Positions 1 to 8,317 of a DNA stretch of 64,000 nucleotides are shown here, piece by piece. The stretch spans positions 1-64,000 of the forward strand of contig NZ_NGJU01000004.1 in the NCBI RefSeq assembly GCF_003987495.1. The letters are read 5' to 3'. Position 1 is the stretch's first letter; each line of letters opens with the position of its first letter. The DNA comes from Vagococcus salmoninarum (GTDB lineage Bacteria > Bacillota > Bacilli > Lactobacillales > Vagococcaceae). The translations under genes and the position numbers were made by a program. The notes beneath the pieces are model-generated. The model saw nothing but the letters and a program-made list of their open reading frames with translations. It was not told the origin of the DNA and did no database searches.

Positions 1-49
1 AGGCACGCCGCCAGCGTTCGTCCTGAGCCAGGATCAAACTCTCAATAAA
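1..49 (-). rRNA. rrs: 16S rRNA gene, 5' end (partial)
   Basis: The reverse complement carries the universal 16S 5' sequence AGAGTTTGATCCTGGCTCAG, followed by the conserved GACGAACGCTGGCGGCGTGCC stretch. The gene runs off the left edge, so only the first ~49 nt are present. The 5' end is placed by analogy with E. coli, where the AGAGTTTG block starts at nucleotide 8. Confidence 0.97.
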
Positions 50-189
50 AGTTTTGATAAGACCCGAAGGTCTCGCTCATTTTGTTTGCTAGCGAATTAC
101 TTCACTATATCAATTTTTCATAAAAAATTGTAAAATCTTTTGTGTGTTCTTCTACTAAAGAAGAACTATTACACATTTGGTTCGTCTTA

Positions 190-208
190 CTTTGTTCAGT
201 TTTCAAAG
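190..208 (-). promoter_or_regulatory. rRNA leader antitermination-like element (boxA type)
   Basis: On the minus strand, CTTTGAAAACTGAACAAAG lies between the promoters and the 16S 5' end. A CTTTGAAAACTGAACAAAG-like block is common in rRNA leaders and spacers of lactic acid bacteria and includes the boxA-like part. The role as a Nus-factor site is inferred from family knowledge. Confidence 0.6.
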
Positions 209-260
209 GTCTACATATTGGCTCTTCGCCAACTTGAAATGTTGTCTTAGCAACTTTTAT

Positions 261-289
261 ATCATAACCTTAACTGTTGAGTTTGTCAA
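261..289 (-). promoter_or_regulatory. rRNA promoter, proximal (P2)
   Basis: On the minus strand a perfect -35 TTGACA (289-284) is followed after 17 bp by -10 TATGAT (266-261). Near-consensus boxes at ideal spacing, roughly 200 bp before the 16S gene, are typical of rRNA promoters. Confidence 0.75.
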
Positions 290-351
290 CAATTAATTTT
301 ATTTATTTTTTTGTTGCTGTCCGAAGTTCAGCACTCCTTGACAACTTCATA

Positions 352-380
352 AGAATAACATGGTTAGTTGACATTGTCAA
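352..380 (-). promoter_or_regulatory. rRNA promoter, distal (P1)
   Basis: On the minus strand a perfect -35 TTGACA (380-375) is followed after 17 bp by TATTCT (357-352). With the proximal promoter this forms a tandem pair about 91 bp apart, the usual rRNA layout in Firmicutes. Confidence 0.6.
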
Positions 381-611
381 CCTTTTATAAAATTCTTTTT
401 TTGTCACCTTCTTACGAAATGACAACTTATTTATATTACCATCAATCCAAGCTGAATGTCAATATCTTTTCAAACAATTAAAAATTGTTTTTTTATATTG
501 GTCTTCCACATGAACTCTTACTAATATACCAAGAGTCTTATTAAAAAGCAATAGTTAATTGCATTTCCTTTAATATTAGATATTTCTGGTTTATATAGAA
601 GAAAGAGGATT

Positions 612-641
612 AAAAAAAGCTAATCAGTGAATGATTAGCTT
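612..641 (-). terminator. Rho-independent terminator
   Basis: On the minus strand, a 10-bp stem (AAGCTAATCA and its complement) with a short loop is followed by a run of seven T. It ends the 128-residue hypothetical gene and insulates the rRNA promoters from it. Confidence 0.75.
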
Positions 642-647
642 TCTGGT

Positions 648-1034
648 TTATTTAAATATCGGTACGCCTGAAACTTGAAATTTATTCAATACTGCTCGCA
701 GGGTTGTTGGTGTTTCCCAAACATACTCTTCTTCTAAGACTAGCTTTTCGCCACGATCTTCCATTTCAAAGACAAACAATGGCATCTTCTTATTCTCAAC
801 AATTACATTTGTTAATTCCACTAAATCAATGGAATTGACATCCATCATAACTTCTGACTTGAGTTCTTGCAAAATACAGGCAAGATTTGTTAAGTCTTGA
901 TTCATTGGTGTTGTCACGAAATCAAACTTATTTTCGCTCTTTCTCACTAAAAACTTTTTATCACCATTTGCGCTATTAAGTATTACAGTACCAGCAACTA
1001 ATTGGTTACTCAAAACTTCCACCTCAATTTTCAA
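648..1034 (-). CDS. Conserved-looking hypothetical protein, 128 aa
   Basis: I do not recognise this family. The protein is acidic, has no signal peptide or membrane segment, and alternates short beta-type stretches (MKIEVEVLSN, KKFLVRKSE, LFVFEMED) with an amphipathic segment rich in L, E and K around residues 45-60. A cytosolic mixed alpha/beta fold is likely. It has a clear terminator after it and sits about 55 bp downstream of the S1-domain gene on the same strand, so the two may be co-transcribed. Codon use resembles its neighbours. No function is proposed. Confidence 0.7.
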   Translation of the reverse strand: MKIEVEVLSNQLVAGTVILNSANGDKKFLVRKSENKFDFVTTPMNQDLTNLACILQELKSEVMMDVNSIDLVELTNVIVENKKMPLFVFEMEDRGEKLVLEEEYVWETPTTLRAVLNKFQVSGVPIFK

Positions 1035-1089
1035 TGAATTTTCAGTCTACATTTCAAATAATAGCACATTTTTCTGAAAAAATACATGT

Positions 1090-1458
1090 TTATTTCTCAG
1101 TTAATTCTGTAACGCTTTCGGAAATCCAGTCTGGCATTTGATTCGCTAAGCTTTCAAAGCCGATTTTCTTGCGGCGATTAGTAAAATATTTTTTTCTTTT
1201 ATATGTCGCTACCGGTGCTTGATCATCTAAACTTCTCATTGAAAGGCTGATTTTTTGAGAATATTCATCTATATCAATTACTTTGACAGTTACAGCATCA
1301 CCTACCGCTAGAACTTCAGAAATATTCTTAATAAAACCATGTTTCACTTCGGATATATGGACAAGTCCTTGAGTCTCCTCGTCTAAATGAACGAAGGCCC
1401 CATATGGTTGGATCCCTGTAACTTTGCCTGCCATAATCATTCCTATTTTAAAAGTCAT
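1090..1458 (-). CDS. cvfD: S1 RNA-binding domain protein (YugI/CvfD type)
   Basis: This is a small RNA-binding protein made of one S1 domain (about residues 4-75: GKVTGIQPYGAFVHLDEETQGLVHISE, then VGDAVTVKVIDID and KISLSMR) followed by a basic tail (YKRKKYFTNRRKKIGF). That is the build of YugI/general stress protein 13 of Bacillus and CvfD of streptococci, which are pleiotropic post-transcriptional regulators. Length (122 aa) fits the family. The start is supported by an AGGAGGGA ribosome site. Which RNAs it binds here cannot be told from sequence. The symbol is a family-level assignment. Confidence 0.85.
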   Translation of the reverse strand: MTFKIGMIMAGKVTGIQPYGAFVHLDEETQGLVHISEVKHGFIKNISEVLAVGDAVTVKVIDIDEYSQKISLSMRSLDDQAPVATYKRKKYFTNRRKKIGFESLANQMPDWISESVTELTEK

Positions 1459-1542
1459 ACTTGTCCCTCCTTTACTCTTCCTTTCTATTATACGTCAATT
1501 TATCAAAAAATTAAACCTTGGATTGTTCCTTTGCTTAAAACA

Positions 1543-1577
1543 AAAAAAGCAGACAGCTGATAGCTGCCTGCTTTTTG
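1543..1577 (-). terminator. Rho-independent terminator of the cyclophilin gene
   Basis: The hairpin AGCAGGCAGCT / AGCTGTCTGCT with loop ATC is followed on the minus strand by seven T. A shorter T run also exists on the plus strand, but no plus-strand gene ends here. Confidence 0.75.
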
Positions 1578-1581
1578 ATAG

Positions 1582-2166
1582 TTATTCTGAGATTTCAACC
1601 TTTTCCATGACGATATCATAAAGAGGTTTATCTTGAGAGCCACGTTGGACAGCAGAAATATCATCCATTACGTCGATTCCATCAATGATATGTCCGAAAA
1701 CTGTGTGACGGAAATCTAACCATGGTGTTCCACCATTTTTATATGCTTCAATGATTTCTGTTGGGAATTCAGCCCCTTCAAGTTGGCTAATCATGTTAGC
1801 TGGGACATTTTTATTTTGTACGATGAAGAATTGGCTACCGTTAGTGTTTGGTCCTGAGTTAGCCATCGACAACGAGCCACGTAGGTTATATAAGTTTTTA
1901 GAAAACTCATCTTCAAATGATGAACCGTAAATACTTTCGCCACCCATTCCTGTTCCAGTTGGATCGCCCCCTTGAATCATGAAATCTGGAATAACACGGT
2001 GGAAGATAATCCCATCGTAGTAGCCTTTTTTCGCTAATTCAACAAAGTTTTTAACTGTTTTCGGTGCTTCTTCTTCAAATAATTTGAAAGTCATTACACC
2101 TTTGTTAGTTGTTACTGTGGCGATTGGTCCTTTAGCCTCGGCTAAATTTAGTTGTGGAAATGTCAT
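1582..2166 (-). CDS. Peptidyl-prolyl cis-trans isomerase, cyclophilin type
   Basis: This cytosolic cyclophilin catalyses cis-trans isomerisation of Xaa-Pro bonds in folding proteins. Visible family motifs are [15 protein letters not shown] (about residues 55-69, with the catalytic Arg in HRV), NGSQFFI (about 110) and the C-terminal [14 protein letters not shown]. There is no signal sequence, so it is the PpiB-like cytoplasmic form. At 194 aa it is slightly longer than the minimal fold, with an insert around residues 125-150. An AGGAGG site lies 8-10 nt before the ATG, and a strong hairpin follows the stop. Confidence 0.93.
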   Translation of the reverse strand: MTFPQLNLAEAKGPIATVTTNKGVMTFKLFEEEAPKTVKNFVELAKKGYYDGIIFHRVIPDFMIQGGDPTGTGMGGESIYGSSFEDEFSKNLYNLRGSLSMANSGPNTNGSQFFIVQNKNVPANMISQLEGAEFPTEIIEAYKNGGTPWLDFRHTVFGHIIDGIDVMDDISAVQRGSQDKPLYDIVMEKVEISE

Positions 2167-2337
2167 TTTGTAATTCCTCCTAATTTGTATTCTATTATAT
2201 AATACCCAAAATTCTAAAAGATATCTATCTATTTAACTGATAAAAGCAAATTTGTGTTGTTATTATCAGTTATATTCTATACTATATCAGTACTAAAGAC
2301 ATTACGATTTTAATAACTAACGGAGGTGCGGTAGTTT

Positions 2338-3330
2338 ATGCCGACTGAAAATATACATGATATTACCATCATAGGTGGTGGCCCAACTGGTTTATTTGCA
2401 GCCTTTTACGCTGGGATGCGAAATGCCAAAACAAAAATTATTGAGAGTTTACCACAACTAGGTGGTCAACTTGCCATGCTTTACCCTGAAAAAAAGATTT
2501 ATGACATTGCTGGTTTTCCAGATATCAAAGCTAGTGACTTAATTAACAATCTGACTGAGCAAATTGCCCGCTTTAATCAAGACATCTGTTTAGAAGAAGA
2601 AGTTCTTGATTTAACTCTTAGAACAGATGGTTTACTACATATTACGACAACAAAGGGCGCTCATCTTTCAAAAAGTGTGATTATTACAGCTGGAAATGGT
2701 GCCTTTCAACCGCGAAAATTAACACTTCCCCAAGCCGTTGAATTAGAAGGTCATAATTTGCACTACTTCGTGACCGACACTGAAAAATTTCGCAATAAAG
2801 AAGTCATGATCTGTGGTGGCGGAGATTCTGCTATTGACTGGGCCTTAATGCTTGAGGAAGTCGCAAAATCCGTCACTTTGGTTCATCGCCGGCCAGATTT
2901 CAGAGCCCATGAACACAGCGTTAGCTTATTAAATCAATCTTCTGTCATCGTTAAGACGCCTTTTATTCCAGATAGTCTAAACCTGGAAGACTCTAACCTA
3001 AAAAGTATTACTTTAAGCAACCCTAAAGAAGACCTTACGGAAGAACTGGCGATTGATGAATTAATTATTAATTATGGCTTCACTTCTTCCCTGGGGGCAA
3101 TTAAAAAATGGGATTTAAATTTTTCTCGTAGTTCGATTGTCGTTAATAGTGATATGTCCACGAGTTTACCTGGTGTTTACGCTGCTGGTGATATTTGTAC
3201 TTACGATGGTAAAGTCAAGCTTATTGCAACCGGTTTTGGTGAAGCACCGACAGCTGTTAATAACGCCTTACACTTTATCCGCCCAGACATGCGGACTCAA
3301 CCAACTCATAGTACCAGTCTTTTTGAATAA
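2338..3330 (+). CDS. Ferredoxin/flavodoxin-NADP reductase (YumC type)
   Basis: This FAD-containing NADP reductase belongs to the thioredoxin-reductase-like FNR family, which passes electrons between NADPH and ferredoxin or flavodoxin. FAD-binding GGGPTG is at residues 13-18, the NADPH-binding GGGDSAIDW near residue 160, and the second FAD contact AAGDIC near 283. The CxxC redox pair of true thioredoxin reductase is absent at the usual place between the two halves, which separates the two families. Length (330 aa) is normal. Ribosome site GGAGGTG lies close before the ATG, and a terminator follows. Confidence 0.92.
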   Translation: MPTENIHDITIIGGGPTGLFAAFYAGMRNAKTKIIESLPQLGGQLAMLYPEKKIYDIAGFPDIKASDLINNLTEQIARFNQDICLEEEVLDLTLRTDGLLHITTTKGAHLSKSVIITAGNGAFQPRKLTLPQAVELEGHNLHYFVTDTEKFRNKEVMICGGGDSAIDWALMLEEVAKSVTLVHRRPDFRAHEHSVSLLNQSSVIVKTPFIPDSLNLEDSNLKSITLSNPKEDLTEELAIDELIINYGFTSSLGAIKKWDLNFSRSSIVVNSDMSTSLPGVYAAGDICTYDGKVKLIATGFGEAPTAVNNALHFIRPDMRTQPTHSTSLFE

Positions 3331-3340
3331 TAAATAATAA

Positions 3341-3366
3341 AAGCAAGGTTAATCCTTGCTTTTTCC
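3341..3366 (+). terminator. Rho-independent terminator
   Basis: The hairpin AGCAAGG-TTAAT-CCTTGCT followed by TTTTTCC lies directly after the reductase stop codon. Confidence 0.7.
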
Positions 3367-3422
3367 TATTTATTAAAGGTAAGATAATTAACATCAGAGC
3401 TCTTTGAAAGGAATGGATAGAC

Positions 3423-3911
3423 GTGACGATCGATAAAAACATTTTAGAAAAACAAGCGAAGGCTTTACTAATTCAACGAGGGATTACTTTAGAAGATATG
3501 GCAGAGTTAGTTTACTTCTTGCAAAAAGATTACGTGGCTGGTCTAGACTTAGCAACTTGTCAAGAAAATGTCGAAGCAGTTTTATTAAAAAGAGAAGTTC
3601 AAAATACGATTATTACTGGGATTCAATTAGATATTTTAGCAGAAGAAGGCAAATTACTAAGCCCACTCCAAGAAATTTTAAGTGAAGACGAAGGCCTTTA
3701 CGGCATTGATGAGATTATGGCTCTCTCAATCGTTAACGTATATGGTTCAATCGGTTTTACAAACTACGGCTACATCGACAAAGTTAAACCTGGTATCTTA
3801 GCTAAGTTGAATGAACATGATGGCATTCACGTTCATACTTTCTTAGATGATATTGTTGGGGCAATAGCCGCTGCTGCAGCTAGCCGAATTGCCCACGCTC
3901 AAGTCAAATAA
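3423..3911 (+). CDS. Phosphatidylglycerophosphatase A-like protein (YutG type)
   Basis: The protein resembles B. subtilis YutG, a small PgpA-superfamily protein. Characteristic stretches are IAELVYFLQKDY-like (here MAELVYFLQKDY, residues 22-33), LKREVQNTIITGIQLD and IVNVYGSIGFTNYGYIDK. Known members act on phosphatidylglycerophosphate or related polyprenyl phosphates; the substrate here is not shown. It starts with GTG. The ribosome site AAAGGA lies about 12 nt upstream, somewhat far, and no ATG in this frame is better placed. The gene converges on the TIGR01906-type membrane protein gene across a two-way terminator. Confidence 0.82.
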   Translation: MTIDKNILEKQAKALLIQRGITLEDMAELVYFLQKDYVAGLDLATCQENVEAVLLKREVQNTIITGIQLDILAEEGKLLSPLQEILSEDEGLYGIDEIMALSIVNVYGSIGFTNYGYIDKVKPGILAKLNEHDGIHVHTFLDDIVGAIAAAAASRIAHAQVK

Positions 3912-3913
3912 AC

Positions 3914-3954
3914 ACAAAAAAACAACTGAAAGTTAACTTTCAGTTGCTTTTTTT
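3914..3954. terminator. Bidirectional terminator
   Basis: A perfect 24-bp palindrome (arm CAACTGAAAGTT, 3923-3946) is flanked by A-rich sequence on the left and T7 on the right. It can stop the YutG-type gene on the plus strand and the membrane protein gene on the minus strand. Confidence 0.8.
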
Positions 3955-4577
3955 AATTCTCGGCGACCACTTACTATCCCCACTAACATAATTAATTCAA
4001 AGATAACTAAAGCTAGGATGAAACAGTGCATGAAGTAAGCTTCTGGTAATACGTTAATAATTGGGTCTGTTGCTGGATCAAATAACCAGTCATCGTTATT
4101 GAAAAAAACACCATGAAACGTTTCAAAAAATTGTTGAAAGCCAATTAACATGCCGAAACCTAAACCTACAGGAATCAAGGCACCAATTTGGAAAGGTCTG
4201 ACTAACTTCCAGAGCCTTTTTTGTTTGATTGATTCTTTAAGAAAAATCACGCTTGGAATAAGAGTAATTAGGAGTACGCCGTAATTTAACATAAATAAGC
4301 GTTTGACTTCATAAAAATGAAATGCGCCTGAGGCTGAAACTGGAAAATCCGTCATCTTCAGTTGACTCACCCACGGTAAATTCAAGTAAGCCATTAGTTG
4401 ACGATAATTAGCTAATAATTCAGTTTTAGATAAATCTACCCAATCTAAAATATTTAAATACTTAATATCAAAAACATATAACGGATAAGCATTAATGGTT
4501 AAAGTAATAGCTAACGTAATAATTGTTAAAAAAAGACATGTTACGCCAAGATAATGACGCCATTTTTGATTTTTCAC
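3933..4577 (-). CDS. Integral membrane protein, TIGR01906 type
   Basis: This 214-residue protein has about four hydrophobic segments: residues 10-33, around 95-115, 130-150 and 180-205. The sequence resembles the TIGR01906/DUF1461 family of Lactobacillales membrane proteins of unknown function. The extracellular loop between segments 1 and 2 holds the fragment DLSKTELLANYRQLMAYL, typical of that family. It starts with GTG immediately after the TAA of the upstream HAD gene (TAAGTG), so translation is probably coupled. Its link with the HAD phosphatase is a common gene pair in this order. Confidence 0.75.
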   Translation of the reverse strand: MKNQKWRHYLGVTCLFLTIITLAITLTINAYPLYVFDIKYLNILDWVDLSKTELLANYRQLMAYLNLPWVSQLKMTDFPVSASGAFHFYEVKRLFMLNYGVLLITLIPSVIFLKESIKQKRLWKLVRPFQIGALIPVGLGFGMLIGFQQFFETFHGVFFNNDDWLFDPATDPIINVLPEAYFMHCFILALVIFELIMLVGIVSGRRELKKATES

Positions 4578-5342
4578 TTAAAAACTCCATTCATCAAGAC
4601 TGTTTAACACGAAAGTTGGGGCTTCCCTTAGGCTTGCCACGTCTTCAGCTTGGGTAAAACCGGATAACACGAGTAATGTGTCAATGCCATTCTTTAAGCC
4701 TGCTTGAATATCGGTTTCATAATTATCCCCCACCATGATGACTTCTGATTTATTTAAACCGAGCTTTTTGACAGCGATTGACATAATCGTCTTCTCGGGT
4801 TTTCCGATAATGACTGGTTTAACTCTTGTGGCTGTTTCAATTAAAGCCAATAAAGAGCCTGCTCCTGGCATTAACCCCCGACTTGTTGGAATGTTTTTAT
4901 CAGGATTCGTACCAATAAAATGAGCCCCTTTTTGAATGGCTAATGTAGCGATGGCTAATTTTTCATAAGTCAATTCAGTATCTAAACCGACGACAACATA
5001 ATCAGGTGTCAACTCTTCGTACTCATAGCCGGCCTGATAAATTTCAGTCGTTAGACCTGCTTCGCCAATCACAAAGACTTTCTTACCTCGATTTTCTTGA
5101 TTCATATAATCAACTGTCGCTAATGAGGCAGTATAGATGGTTTCTGGCCCGACATTTATCCCAAAATCAGTTCCCAGCCTTTGACTAACAGCTTGTGGAC
5201 TTTTCGTTGTATTATTTGTGACAAATAGAAAGGGAACCTTTCGCCCTTGTAAATTTTCGATAAAGCTTTTACCAGCAGGAATCAACTTATCCCCTAAATA
5301 AATAGTCCCATCTAAATCTATTAAGTAGCCTTTATAACTCAT
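4578..5342 (-). CDS. HAD-family phosphatase, NagD/YutF type (TIGR01457)
   Basis: This cytosolic haloacid-dehalogenase phosphatase shows the nucleophile motif DLDGTIYLG (Asp9, Asp11), motif II FVTNNTTKSP, the conserved Lys in IGKPEK and motif IV MVGDNYETDI. The cap region between motifs II and III matches the class IIA (NagD, AraL, YutF) subfamily. Substrates in this subfamily are small phosphorylated metabolites, and sequence alone does not choose one. Length 254 aa is standard. It is followed without a gap by the TIGR01906 gene and preceded 11 bp upstream by the yutD-type gene, suggesting one operon from the nucleotidase downward. Confidence 0.88.
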   Translation of the reverse strand: MSYKGYLIDLDGTIYLGDKLIPAGKSFIENLQGRKVPFLFVTNNTTKSPQAVSQRLGTDFGINVGPETIYTASLATVDYMNQENRGKKVFVIGEAGLTTEIYQAGYEYEELTPDYVVVGLDTELTYEKLAIATLAIQKGAHFIGTNPDKNIPTSRGLMPGAGSLLALIETATRVKPVIIGKPEKTIMSIAVKKLGLNKSEVIMVGDNYETDIQAGLKNGIDTLLVLSGFTQAEDVASLREAPTFVLNSLDEWSF

Positions 5343-5353
5343 AGTTAGCTCCT

Positions 5354-6034
5354 TTACTCGCCTTCAGTTTGTCGAATAGTAAAACTTCGATTAGTATTTT
5401 TGGATGCTTGTGTTTTTTTCTCAACTGGTTTGGATCCTTGAGGTTTAGTTTCAGCTGCCTGACGATTTTTTATGACAGGGCTTTTTTTGTTACGATTTGG
5501 TTGCTTCTTGTCAACTGGTTGGCCTTTCTTCTCTTGGAGATGAGCGGCTGGCTGTTTCGGCTTATTGCGACGATTGTTGCGTTTATTTTTATTTTGCGGA
5601 CGCTCTTTTTTAACGGGTCCACCTATCCGTTCTAAAACAAAGTAAGCACAACCAAAGTTGCAATACTCGTACAAGTAATCTTGCAGGGAACCAATGCGTT
5701 GTTCCACTGGCATTTTTTTCTGGTTATCAGAAAAGAACCCCTTGAGTCTCAGTTGTTCAAAACCAACATCACCAACTATATAGTCATATCTATTTAAAAC
5801 ATCACTGTAGCGTTCATTCATTTTATCTAAGTCAAAGCCTTCACGATAATTGACGGCTAAACGATATTCTCGTTGATCAATCGTTACGACATCTTCACTT
5901 TGCATCTCTATCCGTCGTTTCTTTTCTTTGACAGGGGCTTCGCTAGCAATCTCCGTTAAGACTTCCGCAATGTCACCTGTCAAATCAGTTACTACCGCCG
6001 GGGTTTCTACTAGTTGTTTTTCTTTTTCAGTCAC
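5354..6034 (-). CDS. yutD: YutD family protein with long basic tail
   Basis: The core (about residues 48-140) contains the YutD signature: YRLAVNYREGFD, MNERYSDVLNRYDYIVGDVG, LRLKGF and DYLYEYCNFGCAYFVLER. The function of the family is not established. The protein has an acidic N-terminal extension of about 45 residues and a C-terminal tail (residues 145-226) very rich in Lys, Asn, Gln and Pro (KKERPQNKNKRNNRRNKPKQ). Such a tail suggests RNA or ribosome contact, which is inference. It lies between the YunD-type nucleotidase and the HAD phosphatase, the conserved Firmicute neighbourhood. Confidence 0.85.
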   Translation of the reverse strand: MTEKEKQLVETPAVVTDLTGDIAEVLTEIASEAPVKEKKRRIEMQSEDVVTIDQREYRLAVNYREGFDLDKMNERYSDVLNRYDYIVGDVGFEQLRLKGFFSDNQKKMPVEQRIGSLQDYLYEYCNFGCAYFVLERIGGPVKKERPQNKNKRNNRRNKPKQPAAHLQEKKGQPVDKKQPNRNKKSPVIKNRQAAETKPQGSKPVEKKTQASKNTNRSFTIRQTEGE

Positions 6035-6080
6035 GCTCTCACCACCTATTTTTTCTAGTCTTTATTATTATAGCCTTTTT

Positions 6081-7457
6081 TTACTTCCTTGGATAGTGAC
6101 GAGTCAGATGAAGACCGATTACTTCCCGTAAAAATTCTGGAAAGAGAAACTCAATCTCTGCTCCTTGACTTAAACTTGGGAAAAAAGGAATAAACAAAAG
6201 ATGATCCACAGTCGTAAATTGATACTCTTTGTCATCTTCAATCTCTTGACCTAAGTAGGTCATGCCTTGCTGGTCATTCCAAGTTAAACCATTACTCACT
6301 AACTGACCAAATACTTTGCCACGAAAACCCATTCCGATAATGGCGAAGTCTTGTAATTTATCTTCTTGAATATTAATTTCTCTTAAAAAGGTTTTTAAAT
6401 GTTCACCGCTAATTTTCACTCGAATCAAGTGCATTGGATGAGGCAAGACTTGATGAAGATCGTCACGGCTAACGAGGCCTTTTTGAAAGGATTCTAGAAA
6501 TAAGCCACTATTGAGTAGGCTGACTTCCGTCTGACTATACTCACTCATCGCTGTTAAGGCCATCATCATAATATCACTAGTTCCTTCACCAGTTAAACTC
6601 AAGGTTTGTGGTAAATCAGCGATGAGTTGTTTTTGTAATAGTTCTCTACCTTGATTTTCGTAGCTAATAATTTCTGCCTGATCACTTAGTTCTTCTTCTA
6701 AACTAGTAACTGGAATGACTTTAGCTTCTTTCTTGACTATTAGACCGTCAGCTAGTTGAACCTTAACTTCGCCAATATAGCGACCATACTTACCTGCAGC
6801 TGCTAGTAAGCACTCATCGACATACATGCCTTCTGTCAGCAAATGATGCGTATGAGAACCTAAGACTATGTCAATCTCCGGGTAAGCTTTAGCAATCCGA
6901 GTTTCTTCTTTAATCCCTAAATGAGACAAAAGCACTATCATGTCGGTTTCCTTACTTATTTCTGCTAATAAATTCGGTAACACCTCATCAGCTTCAGCCA
7001 CTTTCCAACCATTTGGTCCGTATGTTAACTCAAAGGGTGCGGTCAATCCTAGCAAGCCGACCCGAGTCCCTTGGTCCGTTTCAATAATTTTATAGGGCTC
7101 TGCCCATTGAGGCTGTTCCAAACTTTTGCCGTCACGTAAATTTCCTAAGATGACGGAAAACTCACTTGATTGGTACAAGTCATTCAGTTGTTCGTGACTA
7201 TTGCCGACTCCTTCATTATTACCAATCGTCACACCATCATAATTGACTTGATTCATCAATAAGGTATTAGCTAACCCATTTGTGGCTTCCGTTAAAGGAT
7301 GAACCCGGTCTGAAAAATCTCCTAAGTCTAGAGTAATGACTGTTATGCCAGCAGCTTGTAATTCAGCTTGTCGTTTGAGAATGTAACGTCTAATCTTAGG
7401 CCAATTTTCAAAATGAGAATGTAGATCGTTCGTGTGGATGATTACTAATTCTTCCAT
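6081..7457 (-). CDS. yunD: Metallophosphatase / 5'-nucleotidase (YunD type)
   Basis: This two-domain enzyme has an N-terminal calcineurin-like metallophosphatase with metal-binding motifs HTNDLHSH (residues 8-15), LDLGDFSDR, GNNEGV and GSHTHH, and a C-terminal 5'-nucleotidase substrate domain from about residue 270. It lacks a signal peptide or anchor, so it is the intracellular YunD form. The ATG at 7457 is preferred because AAAGAAAG lies upstream at useful spacing; a GTG four codons further upstream overlaps that site. The expected reaction is removal of phosphate from nucleoside monophosphates or related esters. Confidence 0.88.
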   Translation of the reverse strand: MEELVIIHTNDLHSHFENWPKIRRYILKRQAELQAAGITVITLDLGDFSDRVHPLTEATNGLANTLLMNQVNYDGVTIGNNEGVGNSHEQLNDLYQSSEFSVILGNLRDGKSLEQPQWAEPYKIIETDQGTRVGLLGLTAPFELTYGPNGWKVAEADEVLPNLLAEISKETDMIVLLSHLGIKEETRIAKAYPEIDIVLGSHTHHLLTEGMYVDECLLAAAGKYGRYIGEVKVQLADGLIVKKEAKVIPVTSLEEELSDQAEIISYENQGRELLQKQLIADLPQTLSLTGEGTSDIMMMALTAMSEYSQTEVSLLNSGLFLESFQKGLVSRDDLHQVLPHPMHLIRVKISGEHLKTFLREINIQEDKLQDFAIIGMGFRGKVFGQLVSNGLTWNDQQGMTYLGQEIEDDKEYQFTTVDHLLFIPFFPSLSQGAEIEFLFPEFLREVIGLHLTRHYPRK

Positions 7458-7544
7458 AATTATAAACACTTTCTTTACTTTTTTATTTGCTTTCTACGAT
7501 AGAAAAACTACTCTCAAAAAAAAGAATAGTTAGTCGTTGTTCTA

Positions 7545-8294
7545 TTAGACAGTATATAGTGTTTTTAACTTTGCTACAAGATTATCAGATATTCCTAAAC
7601 CATCTTTAACAAAACCTAAAAGACCACCAAACTGGGTCTCCATTATTTCAAAGGCTTGATCTAAATATTCTTTTTTAACAGTCATCAATGTTTCAATTTC
7701 AGCTAATTGATTGTCTGGCACGCCTTTTTTTATTAACTCCGCCAACATCTGATCATTCGCTGGTTTTCTCAAAGTATTAGTCCTTAAAAAGTCATGATAA
7801 ATGTCTTCTTTTGAGACATTTAAGACACCTAAAAGGAGAGCTGCGGCTATACCTGTATGGTCTTTGCCGGCAAAACAATGAAAAATAAACGGATCATCAT
7901 TAGCACCTAACATTTCTAAGTATTTTTTATAGCCAAGCTTGGCAGAATCTGTTAATATCATATCATGATAGATACCGAGCATCTTGTCATTCGCTGACAA
8001 TGCTTTGCCACTAGTCATGTCTTCAAGACTAGCAGACTGACCTTTTGAGTCTTTCATGATGTCGATATTTATATAGTCAACTCCCTCGAACTGATCATCT
8101 GGTCGCTCACTTAATTCACTACTTCCTCTTAAATCAAATATTTGTTTTATTCCGTAAGTTTCAGTAAAGGCTCGATAATCATCTGCAGCTAACTGGACAA
8201 TCTCACCACTTCTAAAGATTTTACCCTTTTTCACTACTGTGCCATCTAACGTAGCATAGCCTCCTGCATCTCTAAAATTCACTAATGTTTTCAT
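7545..8294 (-). CDS. Protein-tyrosine/serine phosphatase family, catalytic Arg replaced by His
   Basis: The protein belongs to the IphP/LipA-type tyrosine phosphatase family. It has the N-terminal signature NFRDAGGY, FRSGEIV, FDLRGSSELSERPD and the P-loop FHCFAGKDHTGIAAALLLG. In the standard C-x5-R loop (HCxAGKDRTG) the Arg that binds phosphate is here His (Cys140, His146; codon CAT at 7859-7857). The rest of the fold looks intact at 249 aa, so this is not a decayed gene. Start ATG 8294 is chosen because AAAGGG lies about 8 nt upstream; an ATG six codons earlier is possible. Activity could be reduced, altered or absent. It follows the mgtC-type gene by about 20 bp. Confidence 0.85.
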   Translation of the reverse strand: MKTLVNFRDAGGYATLDGTVVKKGKIFRSGEIVQLAADDYRAFTETYGIKQIFDLRGSSELSERPDDQFEGVDYINIDIMKDSKGQSASLEDMTSGKALSANDKMLGIYHDMILTDSAKLGYKKYLEMLGANDDPFIFHCFAGKDHTGIAAALLLGVLNVSKEDIYHDFLRTNTLRKPANDQMLAELIKKGVPDNQLAEIETLMTVKKEYLDQAFEIMETQFGGLLGFVKDGLGISDNLVAKLKTLYTV

Positions 8295-8317
8295 CCTATC
8301 ATTCCCTTTCATGCCTC

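Larger units (their letters stand above)
50..611 (-). other. rRNA operon promoter and leader region, no protein gene seen
   Basis: This stretch of about 560 bp has no convincing coding frame on either strand. Its right part holds two tandem sigma-A-type promoters facing the 16S gene, and its left part holds the transcribed leader with an rRNA antitermination-like element. A weaker third promoter may lie near 433-462, where TGTCAA marks a -35 on the minus strand; its -10 is poor. Very high A+T upstream of the -35 boxes would suit UP elements, but that is inference. Confidence 0.75.
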
